Shown: positions 1 to 5,060, numbered from the stretch's first letter. The stretch is 12,498 nucleotides of DNA from 66-474 sp051954935 (GCA_051954935.1 JBQCHG010000033.1:1-12498), one strand, 5' to 3'. Notes: generated by a model not told the origin, from the sequence alone. Numbers and translations are program-made.

Positions 1-24
1 GATGTAGGCCATGACGTAGATCAC
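1..24 (-). CDS. Start of an unidentified leftward gene, cut by the window edge
   Basis: Only eight codons are present, reading M(GTG)-I-Y-V-M-A-Y-I. The GTG start overlaps the TGA stop of the upstream 36-aa gene (GTGA). A good ribosome-binding sequence, GGAAGG on the minus strand (complement of 32-37), lies 7 bases before the GTG, which supports this start. An in-frame ATG at 12-10 is the alternative. It is probably the next gene of the leftward early operon. The visible residues are hydrophobic, but nothing can be said about function. Confidence 0.4.
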
Positions 25-131
25 GGACGGACCTTCCAGCGCGGATCGAGAGCGATGCGCAGAAATTCGTGCTGCACCAGGAGCGCGACGCTGCGCAGGT
101 AGAAACGTTCGGCTAGCTCGGCTGGGGTCAT
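21..131 (-). CDS. Small phage protein, 36 aa, unknown function
   Basis: A 36-aa reading frame starting MTPAELAERF and ending DPRWKVRP. Its ATG overlaps the TGA stop of the CII-like gene (ATGA at 131-128), and its own stop overlaps the GTG of the next gene, so it sits in a tightly coupled leftward operon. No strong ribosome-binding site precedes it, so translation probably depends on coupling. The frame contains a short amphipathic stretch (about residues 3-25) but no recognisable domain. The overlaps on both sides are the main support. I do not recognise the family. Confidence 0.5.
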   Translation of the reverse strand: MTPAELAERFYLRSVALLVQHEFLRIALDPRWKVRP

Positions 132-514
132 GCGACTTTCAGCCCGCGAGCTTCCATACGCGCCAACAGGTTTCGCAAGGTTTTGCCCGTTTCCACGAAC
201 TCACGCTGCAATGCGGCACGTTCGTCTTCCGGCTCGATCGGTTGCGGGTCGGCGTAACCGCATTCGCGGTTGATGTAAGCGATGGCGGCGTGACAGTTGA
301 CCTTCCGGGATTCCCGGAGAATCCACAGCACCTGATCCGGCGCGAGCTTTTCGGCTCGGTCAGGATTCAGGCAGTCGAGCAACCACTTCCGTGCATCCTC
401 GATGGACTTCTCGGGTCGCATGGCGTGCCCGACCGTCTTTGCGCCGCCGAGCGCACGGATGCAGTCATGCAAGGCTTCGGCGAGGGATTCGTGAAACAGA
501 GACTGTTGATCCAT
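128..514 (-). CDS. CII-like phage regulatory protein (putative)
   Basis: A 128-aa protein. Residues about 14-85 contain a compact helical region (ALHDCIRALGG, then ARKWLLDCLNP, LAPDQVLWILRES, CHAAIAYINRECGY) that resembles the N-terminal part of CII-like regulators annotated in proteobacterial phages. It is followed by a charged helix with QREFVETGKTLRNLL. CII-type proteins bind DNA and act in the lysis/lysogeny decision; that role here is inferred from resemblance and from gene order, because it is the first gene after the Cro-like gene and its terminator, the place of cII in lambda. The ATG at 514 has AGGTAG about 9 bases upstream. Its stop overlaps the start of the next gene. It could instead be an unrelated conserved phage protein. 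Confidence 0.6.
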   Translation of the reverse strand: MDQQSLFHESLAEALHDCIRALGGAKTVGHAMRPEKSIEDARKWLLDCLNPDRAEKLAPDQVLWILRESRKVNCHAAIAYINRECGYADPQPIEPEDERAALQREFVETGKTLRNLLARMEARGLKVA

Positions 515-578
515 TTCTGGCTACCTGAACGGGACGAGTACCGTTTCGGATGCATTCGGAAGCCCATCCGTGGACCAT

Positions 579-613
579 GAAAAACCCGCGCTGCCACGGA
601 AGGCGGCGCGGGT
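579..613 (-). terminator. Intrinsic terminator after the Cro-like gene (tR1-like position)
   Basis: On the minus strand an 8-bp stem (ACCCGCGC with GCGCGGGT), one mismatch and 3 more pairs (GCC/GGC) close a 6-base loop, followed at once by five T residues. The stem starts on the base after the TAG stop of the Cro-like gene and lies 65 bases before the CII-like gene. A stable GC stem with a T tract is the standard form of a Rho-independent terminator. The T tract is on the minus side only, so it should act on leftward transcription. Confidence 0.8.
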
Positions 614-826
614 CTAGGCTGCTTTGGTTTCTTGTTTGCCTTGGATCAGGCCGAGCATTGCTGCGGCAAGGAATCGCCCTTCACTAACGCGCTCGGCCGA
701 TTTCGCAAGGTCTAACGAGGGTCCGAACTTGCAGGCGCGAGAGACCGTGGATTCATCGACACCCAGCTTTTCTGCGGCTGCGCGCTGCGATCCAGCCCAT
801 GCGCAAAAGTCTTTGAAGGTCTGCAT
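614..826 (-). CDS. Cro-like HTH regulator, 70 aa
   Basis: A 70-aa protein. Residues 13-32 form a helix-turn-helix (SQRAAAEKLGVDESTVSRAC) with the usual Q..AA..LGV..S.VSR pattern of lambda-type repressor/Cro DNA-binding proteins. There is no second domain, as expected for a Cro. I chose the ATG at 826 because AAGGA lies 9 bases upstream; a longer frame would need a TTG at 853 inside a perfect operator. It is divergent from the 107-aa HTH gene and is followed by an intrinsic terminator. Regulation: a TTGACA element at 863-858 and a perfect 17-bp operator at 838-854 lie just upstream. Calling it Cro rather than repressor rests on its position at the head of the leftward operon. Confidence 0.8.
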   Translation of the reverse strand: MQTFKDFCAWAGSQRAAAEKLGVDESTVSRACKFGPSLDLAKSAERVSEGRFLAAAMLGLIQGKQETKAA

Positions 827-834
827 AGGTGCGC

Positions 835-863
835 ATCCTTGCGCATTCCGCAAGCCGTGTCAA
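835..863 (-). promoter_or_regulatory. Candidate leftward early promoter (PR-like)
   Basis: On the minus strand a perfect -35 TTGACA (863-858) is followed after 17 bases by AAGGAT (840-835), a poor -10 (3 of 6). The perfect operator at 838-854 fills the spacer and overlaps the -10, so a bound repressor would block the polymerase. One concern is that a start point near 828 would make the Cro-like mRNA almost leaderless, so the true promoter may lie further upstream. Confidence 0.45.
838..854. promoter_or_regulatory. Operator O-R1: 17-bp palindrome
   Basis: CTTGCG-CATTC-CGCAAG, perfect 6-bp arms with a 5-bp spacer. This is the reference copy of the motif found five times around the HTH gene at 960-1283. 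It overlaps the candidate leftward promoter. Confidence 0.7.
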
Positions 864-871
864 GCAAGTCG

Positions 872-888
872 TTTGCGCCTTTCGCAAG
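872..888. promoter_or_regulatory. Operator O-R2: 17-bp palindrome
   Basis: TTTGCG-CCTTT-CGCAAG, 11 of 12 arm bases match. Positions 873-889 are identical over 17 bp to 1329-1345 in the other control region, which argues that one protein binds both. A weaker look-alike with a 6-bp spacer (GTGCG, CGCAA) follows at 890-905. Confidence 0.7.
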
Positions 889-908
889 TGTGCGCAAGCA
901 CGCAATTT

Positions 909-936
909 TTGAACCGCGCATGCTGCGCGACACAAT
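909..936 (+). promoter_or_regulatory. Candidate repressor promoter (PRM-like)
   Basis: TTGAAC at 909-914 and CACAAT at 931-936 are spaced by 16 bases and lie about 24 bases before the ATG at 960. The spacer holds a different palindrome, CGCGCA-TGC-TGCGCG at 915-929, placed where a bound regulator would control this promoter. The assignment rests on sequence resemblance only. Confidence 0.45.
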
Positions 937-959
937 CGTTCACGCTGGAGTCTCACGCC

Positions 960-1283
960 ATGACCGAGCAGGCAATCAGCATTCCGCTGCCGAACCTGAA
1001 AGTCGTTCTCAAATCGACCAAAGGGTTATCGCAGCGCGGGTTGGCGGCTTTCCTGGGGATTCACGAAAGCAATATCTCGCGCCTCATACAGGGGAAAGCG
1101 AAGATGTTGACGCGTGAGCGCATCAAGTTGATCGAGCAGTACACCGGAAAGTCCTTCGAATACCTGGCTGATCTGAAGTCGGCACAGCTTACGGACGAAG
1201 AGGAATCGGACTTGCGGGCCATGCGCAATGCACCGCCCGATCTGATCGCGTTGCTTCGAAAGAACCTAGATCCCTACCGCTGA
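960..1283 (+). CDS. XRE-family HTH protein, probable phage repressor, 107 aa
   Basis: A 107-aa protein with a helix-turn-helix at about residues 24-45 (SQRGLAAFLGIHESNISRLI), followed by a helical region (RERIKLIEQYTG) and an acidic C-terminal part. It has no LexA/CI-type peptidase domain, so cleavage after DNA damage is not expected; dimerisation would have to come from the short C-terminal half. The ATG at 960 has TGGAG 9 bases upstream; the frame stays open upstream to 624, but that part runs antisense through the Cro-like gene. The gene lies between two clusters of the same palindrome (838-888 and 1306-1367), the position of cI between OR and OL in lambda. Its role as lysogeny repressor is therefore inferred from layout and fold. 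The roles of the two HTH proteins could be swapped. Confidence 0.8.
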   Translation: MTEQAISIPLPNLKVVLKSTKGLSQRGLAAFLGIHESNISRLIQGKAKMLTRERIKLIEQYTGKSFEYLADLKSAQLTDEEESDLRAMRNAPPDLIALLRKNLDPYR

Positions 1284-1305
1284 ATCTGAACGTTCGTTAA
1301 ACGTG

Positions 1306-1322
1306 CTTGCATGATCCGCAAT
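1306..1322. promoter_or_regulatory. Operator O-L1: 17-bp degenerate palindrome
   Basis: CTTGCA-TGATC-CGCAAT, 10 of 12 arm bases match the reference operator. It is the first of three copies with centres at 1314, 1336 and 1359, about two helical turns apart. Confidence 0.55.
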
Positions 1323-1327
1323 TGTTG

Positions 1328-1344
1328 CTTGCGCCTTTCGCAAG
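1328..1344. promoter_or_regulatory. Operator O-L2: 17-bp perfect palindrome
   Basis: CTTGCG-CCTTT-CGCAAG, all 12 arm bases match. It contains the candidate -35 of the rightward promoter (TTGCGC, 1329-1334). Confidence 0.7.
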
Positions 1345-1360
1345 TTCATGCTTGAATAAT
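1329..1360 (+). promoter_or_regulatory. Candidate rightward early promoter (PL-like)
   Basis: TTGCGC (1329-1334) and TTGAAT (1352-1357) are spaced by 17 bases; AATAAT at 1355-1360 is an alternative -10 with 5 of 6 consensus bases. The -35 lies in the middle operator and the -10 in the third, so repressor binding would shut it. Transcription would start near 1364, giving a leader of about 30 bases to the ATG at 1396. This is the only recognisable promoter in front of the 11-kb rightward gene array. Confidence 0.55.
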
Positions 1361-1367
1361 CCGCAAG
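1351..1367. promoter_or_regulatory. Operator O-L3: 17-bp degenerate palindrome
   Basis: CTTGAA-TAATC-CGCAAG, 10 of 12 arm bases match; the right arm is perfect and the left is altered where it overlaps the -10. The spacing from the middle copy is 23 bp. Confidence 0.55.
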
Positions 1368-1395
1368 TCGCATCCAGCGACGCGGAGTTCGAGCC

Positions 1396-1668
1396 ATGGC
1401 GCACCGATTCCACAACTGGAAAGCCAAACAGGCAAAAGCTCGCGGTGGTCTCGTTTGGCAAATTCAGAACGGTCATCGTGACGTGGTGGCGATCGTTTAT
1501 ACCGATCGTGCCGACGCCGAACTGATGGCGCGCGCACCCAAGCTGCGCGGCTCCCTCAAACACCTGATCGCAATCGTGAAGTTTCACGAGGGCGAATTGC
1601 GCGCGTCCGAGCGGGCCAAGTTGGCCGCGGCGGAAGCGCTGGTATCCGAAATCAATGGGAGTAACTGA
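1396..1668 (+). CDS. Small phage protein, 90 aa, first gene of the rightward operon
   Basis: A 90-aa protein with a basic N-terminus (HRFHNWKAKQAKAR, residues 3-16), a predicted beta region, and a C-terminal helix pair beginning DAELMARAPKLRGSLKHL. The latter resembles the ANARLIAAAP-LLEAL type tail common in small proteins of tailed phages. GCGGAG lies 8 bases before the ATG. As first gene after the rightward promoter it occupies the place of lambda N, and the basic N-terminus is mildly suggestive, but the sequence does not show a convincing arginine-rich RNA-binding motif and I do not assign that role. Confidence 0.7.
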   Translation: MAHRFHNWKAKQAKARGGLVWQIQNGHRDVVAIVYTDRADAELMARAPKLRGSLKHLIAIVKFHEGELRASERAKLAAAEALVSEINGSN

Positions 1669-1669
1669 C

Positions 1670-1903
1670 ATGGCGCACATCGAAACATGGTGCAGGGATG
1701 GCAGGCTCAAGACCGAAGTGGTCGCACCGGAATTCGAACGACGCATCGTCATTCGGGTGAGTGGAGAGGATCACCAAGGGTGCTTGCGCATGACGTGCGA
1801 GGAAGCGGTCGCTCTCCGCGACGACCTCTCCCGCGCGATCCTCGAAGCCGCGCAGGCTTCGGCCAAGGCGAAGGCTGCCGAGTCCCAGGGTTCGCCGGCG
1901 TGA
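1670..1903 (+). CDS. Small phage protein, 77 aa, unknown
   Basis: Starts at the ATG at 1670, with GGAG 8 bases upstream, one base after the previous stop; an in-frame ATG at 1655 would overlap that gene and has a poorer site. The first 45 residues look like a small beta fold (RRIVIRVSG, GCLRMTCEEA), followed by an Ala/Lys-rich helix (residues 46-72). The CLRMTCEEAVALRDDL segment resembles the helix of small phage proteins of unknown role. Its stop overlaps the GTG of the next gene. No function assigned. Confidence 0.7.
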   Translation: MAHIETWCRDGRLKTEVVAPEFERRIVIRVSGEDHQGCLRMTCEEAVALRDDLSRAILEAAQASAKAKAAESQGSPA

Positions 1904-2154
1904 GCGCGCGTCACGAGGAATACCGCGTTGACTGGCGCGCGCCGCGCAAACCGATGGCGGTGCGCCGGCCGCGCCGCACGCTGCGCAGTCGCGTCGTCGA
2001 TGCCGCTGTTCGCGTCTTCACCGCCGTCCGCTCGATCCCGGGCGGCGAACCGTCGGCGTGGCGCGACGTGGCCGTGTTCCTGGTCGGCTCTGCATGGGGA
2101 TGCATGTGCACAGTCGGCGTGCTGATGGCGATCGCCGCGAGGCACGCGCCATGA
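1900..2154 (+). CDS. Small single-span membrane protein, 84 aa
   Basis: GTG start overlapping the previous stop (GTGA), with CAGGG 9 bases upstream. The N-terminal 40 residues are strongly basic (RRPRRTLRSRVVDAAVR) and a hydrophobic segment at about residues 58-79 (VAVFLVGSAWGC, TVGVLMAIA) is long enough for one membrane span, containing two Cys. The positive-inside rule would put the long N-terminus in the cytoplasm. The upstream part of the same open frame (from 1687) is a shadow of the previous gene. Early membrane proteins of phages often concern superinfection exclusion or host takeover, but nothing in the sequence identifies which, and a holin role is unlikely in this early operon. Confidence 0.65.
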   Translation: MSARHEEYRVDWRAPRKPMAVRRPRRTLRSRVVDAAVRVFTAVRSIPGGEPSAWRDVAVFLVGSAWGCMCTVGVLMAIAARHAP

Positions 2155-2354
2155 AGCAGATCAAGGTCAACGGCGTGCTGGTGTGGGACGACGAGTATTT
2201 CCAGCGCGGCGACTTCGTGCGCCGTGAACCGCTGATCGATCCCGACGAAGCCGGTGATGCGCTTGTGGCCGCTTGCATCCGCCGTCCCGAGCGCGCCGCA
2301 GCGCTCCAGCGCGCGTTCGAAGAGGAACGCCAACCCAAGCAGGTGACGAAATGA
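2151..2354 (+). CDS. Small phage protein, 67 aa, unknown
   Basis: The ATG overlaps the stop of the membrane-protein gene (ATGA) and the stop overlaps the next start in the same way. The protein begins MKQIKVNGVLVWDDEYF, a likely beta hairpin, and continues with an acidic, then Arg/Glu-rich helical part. No strong ribosome-binding site is present, so translation is probably coupled. No domain recognised; the overlaps are the best support. Confidence 0.65.
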   Translation: MKQIKVNGVLVWDDEYFQRGDFVRREPLIDPDEAGDALVAACIRRPERAAALQRAFEEERQPKQVTK

Positions 2355-2626
2355 GCGAACTTGCAATCGCGGTTCCGGGTTTCGACAGCGTGCAGTCCTA
2401 CGTTCGCCAGCAACGCGAACTCGCACTGCGGAATCCCGAAGCATGGGCGAACGCCCTGCACGACCTCACCGCAGCCGCCGAGAACGATGTGATCTTCGCG
2501 GCGATGGATGGCGACGAGTGTACGGCCGGCCGTCGCCTGGTGCTGCACCTGCGCAACACGATCATCAATGCCGCGACCGATCAGGCCAAGGATGCGCTGG
2601 CCGAACGCATGGAGGTGACGGCATGA
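2351..2626 (+). CDS. Small phage protein, 91 aa, unknown
   Basis: ATGA overlap with the previous gene and AGG 7 bases before the ATG. The protein is predicted to be almost all helix (SVQSYVRQQRELALRNPEAWANALHDL, in shorter pieces; LRNTIINAATDQAKDALAERM) and acidic. Nothing identifies a function. It belongs to the chain of short overlapping genes between the rightward promoter and the recombination genes. Confidence 0.65.
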   Translation: MSELAIAVPGFDSVQSYVRQQRELALRNPEAWANALHDLTAAAENDVIFAAMDGDECTAGRRLVLHLRNTIINAATDQAKDALAERMEVTA

Positions 2627-2868
2627 AATCCGCACGCAAGCTCCGCGTCGTTCCGGACTGTCCGATGCCCGATCCGCCGAAGTTCAAGCCGGTTATGTAC
2701 GGCGCAGCGCCGTGGTCCCGGCTGCCGCATACACCGCCTGCGCACGAGATCGTGATCCGCGCCCGGGCGCAGTCGATCGAGAGCCGTGGCGGCAAGCGTG
2801 CCGAACTTCGCAGCTACGAAGAGGCGCTGGAAATCATCGCTGCCGACGAGGCCGCGAAACGCCCATGA
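2623..2868 (+). CDS. Small phage protein, 81 aa, unknown
   Basis: ATGA overlap with the previous gene and a full GGAGGT 6 bases before the ATG, the strongest ribosome-binding site in this group. The N-terminal half is Pro-rich and probably extended (DCPMPDPPKFKPVMYG), the C-terminal 30 residues form an acidic helix (SYEEALEIIAADEAAK). It is the last gene before the 92-base gap that precedes the ATPase gene. No function assigned. Confidence 0.65.
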   Translation: MKSARKLRVVPDCPMPDPPKFKPVMYGAAPWSRLPHTPPAHEIVIRARAQSIESRGGKRAELRSYEEALEIIAADEAAKRP

Positions 2869-2921
2869 ATCCCCCTTGCCGGCCTGCGCGCGGTCAGGCG
2901 CTTGACCCCCTTCAGGCGTAG
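2865..2921 (+). CDS. Possible 18-aa leader peptide before the ATPase gene
   Basis: A micro reading frame MNPPCRPARGQALDPLQA whose ATG overlaps the preceding stop (ATGA), as in the rest of the operon. Its TAG stop falls just inside a potential hairpin whose 3' arm covers the ribosome-binding site of the ATPase gene. It may be translated by coupling and so influence that hairpin, or be an accident. At this length the coding evidence is weak. Confidence 0.25.
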   Translation: MNPPCRPARGQALDPLQA

Positions 2922-2951
2922 CGCGCTGGCTGGCATCTCATTCACTGAAGG
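2909..2951 (+). promoter_or_regulatory. Inverted repeat covering the ATPase gene's ribosome-binding site
   Basis: CCTTCAG at 2909-2915 is the exact complement of CTGAAGG at 2945-2951, which forms part of the GAAGGAG ribosome-binding sequence for the ATG at 2961. The 29-base loop contains the self-complementary AGCGCGCT. The pairing could limit translation of the ATPase gene until ribosomes or a protein open it. A 7-bp stem with a loop this long is modest. Confidence 0.35.
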
Positions 2952-2960
2952 AGAAAGTTC

Positions 2961-3860
2961 ATGTCTCTGAAAATCACCCGCGCGGAAGACCCGATCAAGG
3001 TCGAGCGCCTGAACGTCTGCATTTACGGTCAGCCCGGATCCGGGAAGACCTCTCTCGCCTTCACTGCCGACGCGCCCCTGTTGCTCGACTTCGACATGGG
3101 TTCGCATCGGGCAGCCAACCGCAAGGACACGGTGCGTGTCAGTGCGTGGAGCGATGTGGTGAACATCGGCGAGCCTGACCTTGCCGACTACAGCACTGTC
3201 GTCGTGGACACGGCGGGCCGGGCGCTGGATCAGTTGACGGCCGACATCATCAGGCGCAATCCGAAGCTCGGGCGTGGTGGCGCGCTCACCCTGCAGGGCT
3301 ACGGCGCGCTCAAGGCCGAATTCACGGCGTGGTTGAAGCTGCTGAACGGCTTCGGCAAAGACGTGATCCTGATCGCGCACATGGACGAGCAGCGCAACGG
3401 TGACGACATCATCGAGCGCTTGGACGTTCAGGGCGGCAGCAGGGGCGAAATCTACAAAGCCGCCGATGCGATGGGCCGGCTCGCGATTCGCAACGGCCAG
3501 CGCACGCTCAACTTCAACCCGACCGATGCGGCATTCGGCAAGAACCCGGGCCGGTTGGATGCGCTGGAAGTACCGACGCCGGAGAAGGACCCGGTGTTCC
3601 TCGCCGGCGTGATCGCGTCGATCAAGGATCGGTTGAACGCGCTCACCGAAGAACAGGCCGAGGCGCAACGCAACCTCGAACATTGGCGCGCCACGATCGC
3701 CGACCTGCAGGCCGCGGATGACTTCAACGGCATGCTGGCGAAGGTCAAGGACGAACCGAAGGCCGTGCAGGCGCTGTTCGCGCACGCTGCACAGGAACGC
3801 GGGCTTACTTTCGACAAGAAGGCCAAGACCTACGCGGACCCACAGCAGGCCGCGGCATGA
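2961..3860 (+). CDS. RecA-like AAA_24 ATPase, probable Sak4-type annealase
   Basis: A 299-aa protein. Walker A is GQPGSGKT (residues 23-30); a Walker B-like strand is VVVDT (80-84); conserved RecA-fold pieces follow (GALTLQGYGALKAEF, DVILIAHMDEQ). This matches the phage nucleotide-binding (AAA_24) family, whose phage members include the Sak4 group of Rad51-like single-strand annealing proteins. The usual core is about 210-220 residues; the extra C-terminal 80 residues form a charged helix (EEQAEAQRNLEHW) and a tail. Its stop overlaps the start of a PD-(D/E)XK nuclease, the classic annealase plus exonuclease pairing. GAAGGAG lies about 8 bases upstream of the ATG. Acts in the cytoplasm on phage DNA ends. 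An initiator or packaging-related ATPase is a less likely reading. Confidence 0.8.
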   Translation: MSLKITRAEDPIKVERLNVCIYGQPGSGKTSLAFTADAPLLLDFDMGSHRAANRKDTVRVSAWSDVVNIGEPDLADYSTVVVDTAGRALDQLTADIIRRNPKLGRGGALTLQGYGALKAEFTAWLKLLNGFGKDVILIAHMDEQRNGDDIIERLDVQGGSRGEIYKAADAMGRLAIRNGQRTLNFNPTDAAFGKNPGRLDALEVPTPEKDPVFLAGVIASIKDRLNALTEEQAEAQRNLEHWRATIADLQAADDFNGMLAKVKDEPKAVQALFAHAAQERGLTFDKKAKTYADPQQAAA

Positions 3861-4459
3861 AGCGTTTCAGTGTTTCCAAGGCCGAGGCGTTCCGCAAGTG
3901 GCGCGAGGACGAGGATGCGGAACTGGAGCCGTTGCTGGCGATCCTGCGCGGCGAATCGCCGCCGACCGAACCCATGCTGGCCGGCACCGCACTGCACAAG
4001 GCGCTCGAAACCGCCAATGAGGGCGAGCGCGAGAGCTTGAGCGCGGACGGCTACGAATTCCTGATCACCGCGGACATCAATCTCGCGCTCCCGAAGTGCC
4101 GGGAAATCTTCGCGACCAAGGATTACGGCCCGATCGTAATCAGCAGTCGCGTGGACGTGCTCGACGGCAAGCGCGTGGAAGACCACAAGACCACCGGGCG
4201 CTTTGATCCGGATCGGTTCTTGAACGGCTACCAGTGGCGGTTCTATCTCGACATTTTCGAGGCGGACTTGTTCCGCTGGAACGTGTTCGAGATGCGCGAA
4301 TTGAAGCCCAAGGTGTACGAGGTCTTCAACTTCCACCGGCTCGAACAGTGCCGCTATCCGGCGCTCGCGATGGATTGCCGCGACCTTGCCGAGGACCTCG
4401 CCGCATTCGTTCGCGAATACCTGCCGGAAATGTGTGCAGACGAAGCCATTGCCGCATGA
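3857..4459 (+). CDS. PD-(D/E)XK nuclease, RecB/Cas4-like exonuclease
   Basis: A 200-aa protein with the full motif series of the RecB/Cas4 nuclease family: GTALHKALE (residues 43-51, with H47), D100 in SSRVDV, D109-H110-K111 in VEDHKTT as the (D/E)xK catalytic pair, and Q126-x3-Y130 (QWRFY). These residues bind the metal ions and line the active site in known members. There are not enough cysteines for the iron-sulphur cluster of Cas4, so it is closer to phage recombination exonucleases. The ATG overlaps the ATPase stop (ATGA), so the two are made together; the exonuclease would resect DNA ends for the annealase. The family assignment is strong, polarity of digestion unknown. Confidence 0.85.
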   Translation: MKRFSVSKAEAFRKWREDEDAELEPLLAILRGESPPTEPMLAGTALHKALETANEGERESLSADGYEFLITADINLALPKCREIFATKDYGPIVISSRVDVLDGKRVEDHKTTGRFDPDRFLNGYQWRFYLDIFEADLFRWNVFEMRELKPKVYEVFNFHRLEQCRYPALAMDCRDLAEDLAAFVREYLPEMCADEAIAA

Positions 4460-4466
4460 CTTTCCC

Positions 4467-4517
4467 GGCGGCGGTCAGGTTCCCCAACGGATCCCCCTTC
4501 CGTTCCTGATCGCCGCC
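4467..4517 (+). promoter_or_regulatory. Long intergenic stem-loop between nuclease and next gene
   Basis: GGCGGCGGTCAGG (4467-4479) pairs with CCTGATCGCCGCC (4505-4517) over 13 positions, 12 Watson-Crick and one G-U. Above it AACGGA (4486-4491) pairs with TCCGTT (4499-4504), leaving a 7-base loop and a 6-base bulge on the left side. No T tract follows, so it is not a standard intrinsic terminator on either strand. It ends 14 bases before the AGGAG of the next gene. It may be an mRNA processing or stability element, a binding site for a phage protein, or a structure used in single-stranded DNA. Confidence 0.65.
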
Positions 4518-4544
4518 ATCCCTTCCCCACCAGGAGACGACAAC

Positions 4545-5060
4545 GTGTTCAAGCTCGAAAATCAGGAAGCGAAGATCGCGAACCTCAACACCCGTTCGGA
4601 GAAACACGGATACGAGAACGTCAAGGCCGCGGACCTCAAGGTCGAATGCACGATGCATTCGAGCGTGCTCGACTGCTTCGACAAGGGTCTCCGGAAGATC
4701 CTGTACCGCAAGCCGGCCGCCGGCGAGCAATCCGATCTGCCGCTGGGCGATGACGGGCTCACCGCGCGCAAGCTGCCGCGCCTGGCGCCGCTGAAATGGG
4801 ATGAAGACTTCCCCGGCTACAAGCTGCACATCACCACCGGCCTTGCAGTCGGCGAAGTCCTGAAGCTGGAAGATGTCGAGCTCTCGAACTTCGTGTTCGA
4901 GCCTATGGACGGCGGTAGTGTCGCGATCACCTTCCGCGCCAGCCTGCACCCGGACGGCCGCACCGCGGGCAAGTTGTTCCAGCTCGTGCAGGAAACCCGC
5001 GAGATCACGCTGATCCCGCCGGATGCCGACGACGCCGAGCAATCGAAGCTGGCGGCGTGA
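4545..5060 (+). CDS. Conserved phage protein, possible SSB-like partner of the annealase
   Basis: A 171-aa protein starting at GTG with AGGAG 8 bases upstream. It is predicted to be mostly beta: repeated strands such as DLKVECTMHSS, GYKLHITTGL, FVFEPMDGG, SVAITFRASLHP. It ends in a short acidic tail (DADDAEQ), a feature shared with many SSB proteins. I recall similar proteins (FKLENQEAKIANLNTRSEKHG-like N-terminus) beside recombination genes in beta- and gammaproteobacterial phages, always without a named function. Sak4-type annealases work with a cognate SSB, which makes that role attractive here, but no OB-fold motif can be proven by eye. Its stop shares a base with the methyltransferase start (TGATG). 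Confidence 0.7.
   Translation: MFKLENQEAKIANLNTRSEKHGYENVKAADLKVECTMHSSVLDCFDKGLRKILYRKPAAGEQSDLPLGDDGLTARKLPRLAPLKWDEDFPGYKLHITTGLAVGEVLKLEDVELSNFVFEPMDGGSVAITFRASLHPDGRTAGKLFQLVQETREITLIPPDADDAEQSKLAA

Noticed and set aside
624..959. Upstream extension of the repressor reading frame
   Set aside because: It would run antisense across the Cro-like gene and the operators. The ATG at 960 has a good ribosome-binding site and starts a normal-sized HTH protein.
1290..1304. Terminator after the repressor gene (ACGTT-N5-AACGT)
   Set aside because: The stem is only 5 bp, AT-containing, and not followed by a T tract.
2902..2930. Internal promoter (TTGACC) before the annealase gene
   Set aside because: No acceptable -10 is found 16-18 bases downstream; the region reads GC-rich.
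2814..3785. 323-codon open frame on the minus strand
   Set aside because: Antisense to the Sak4-like ATPase, which has a clear Walker A motif.
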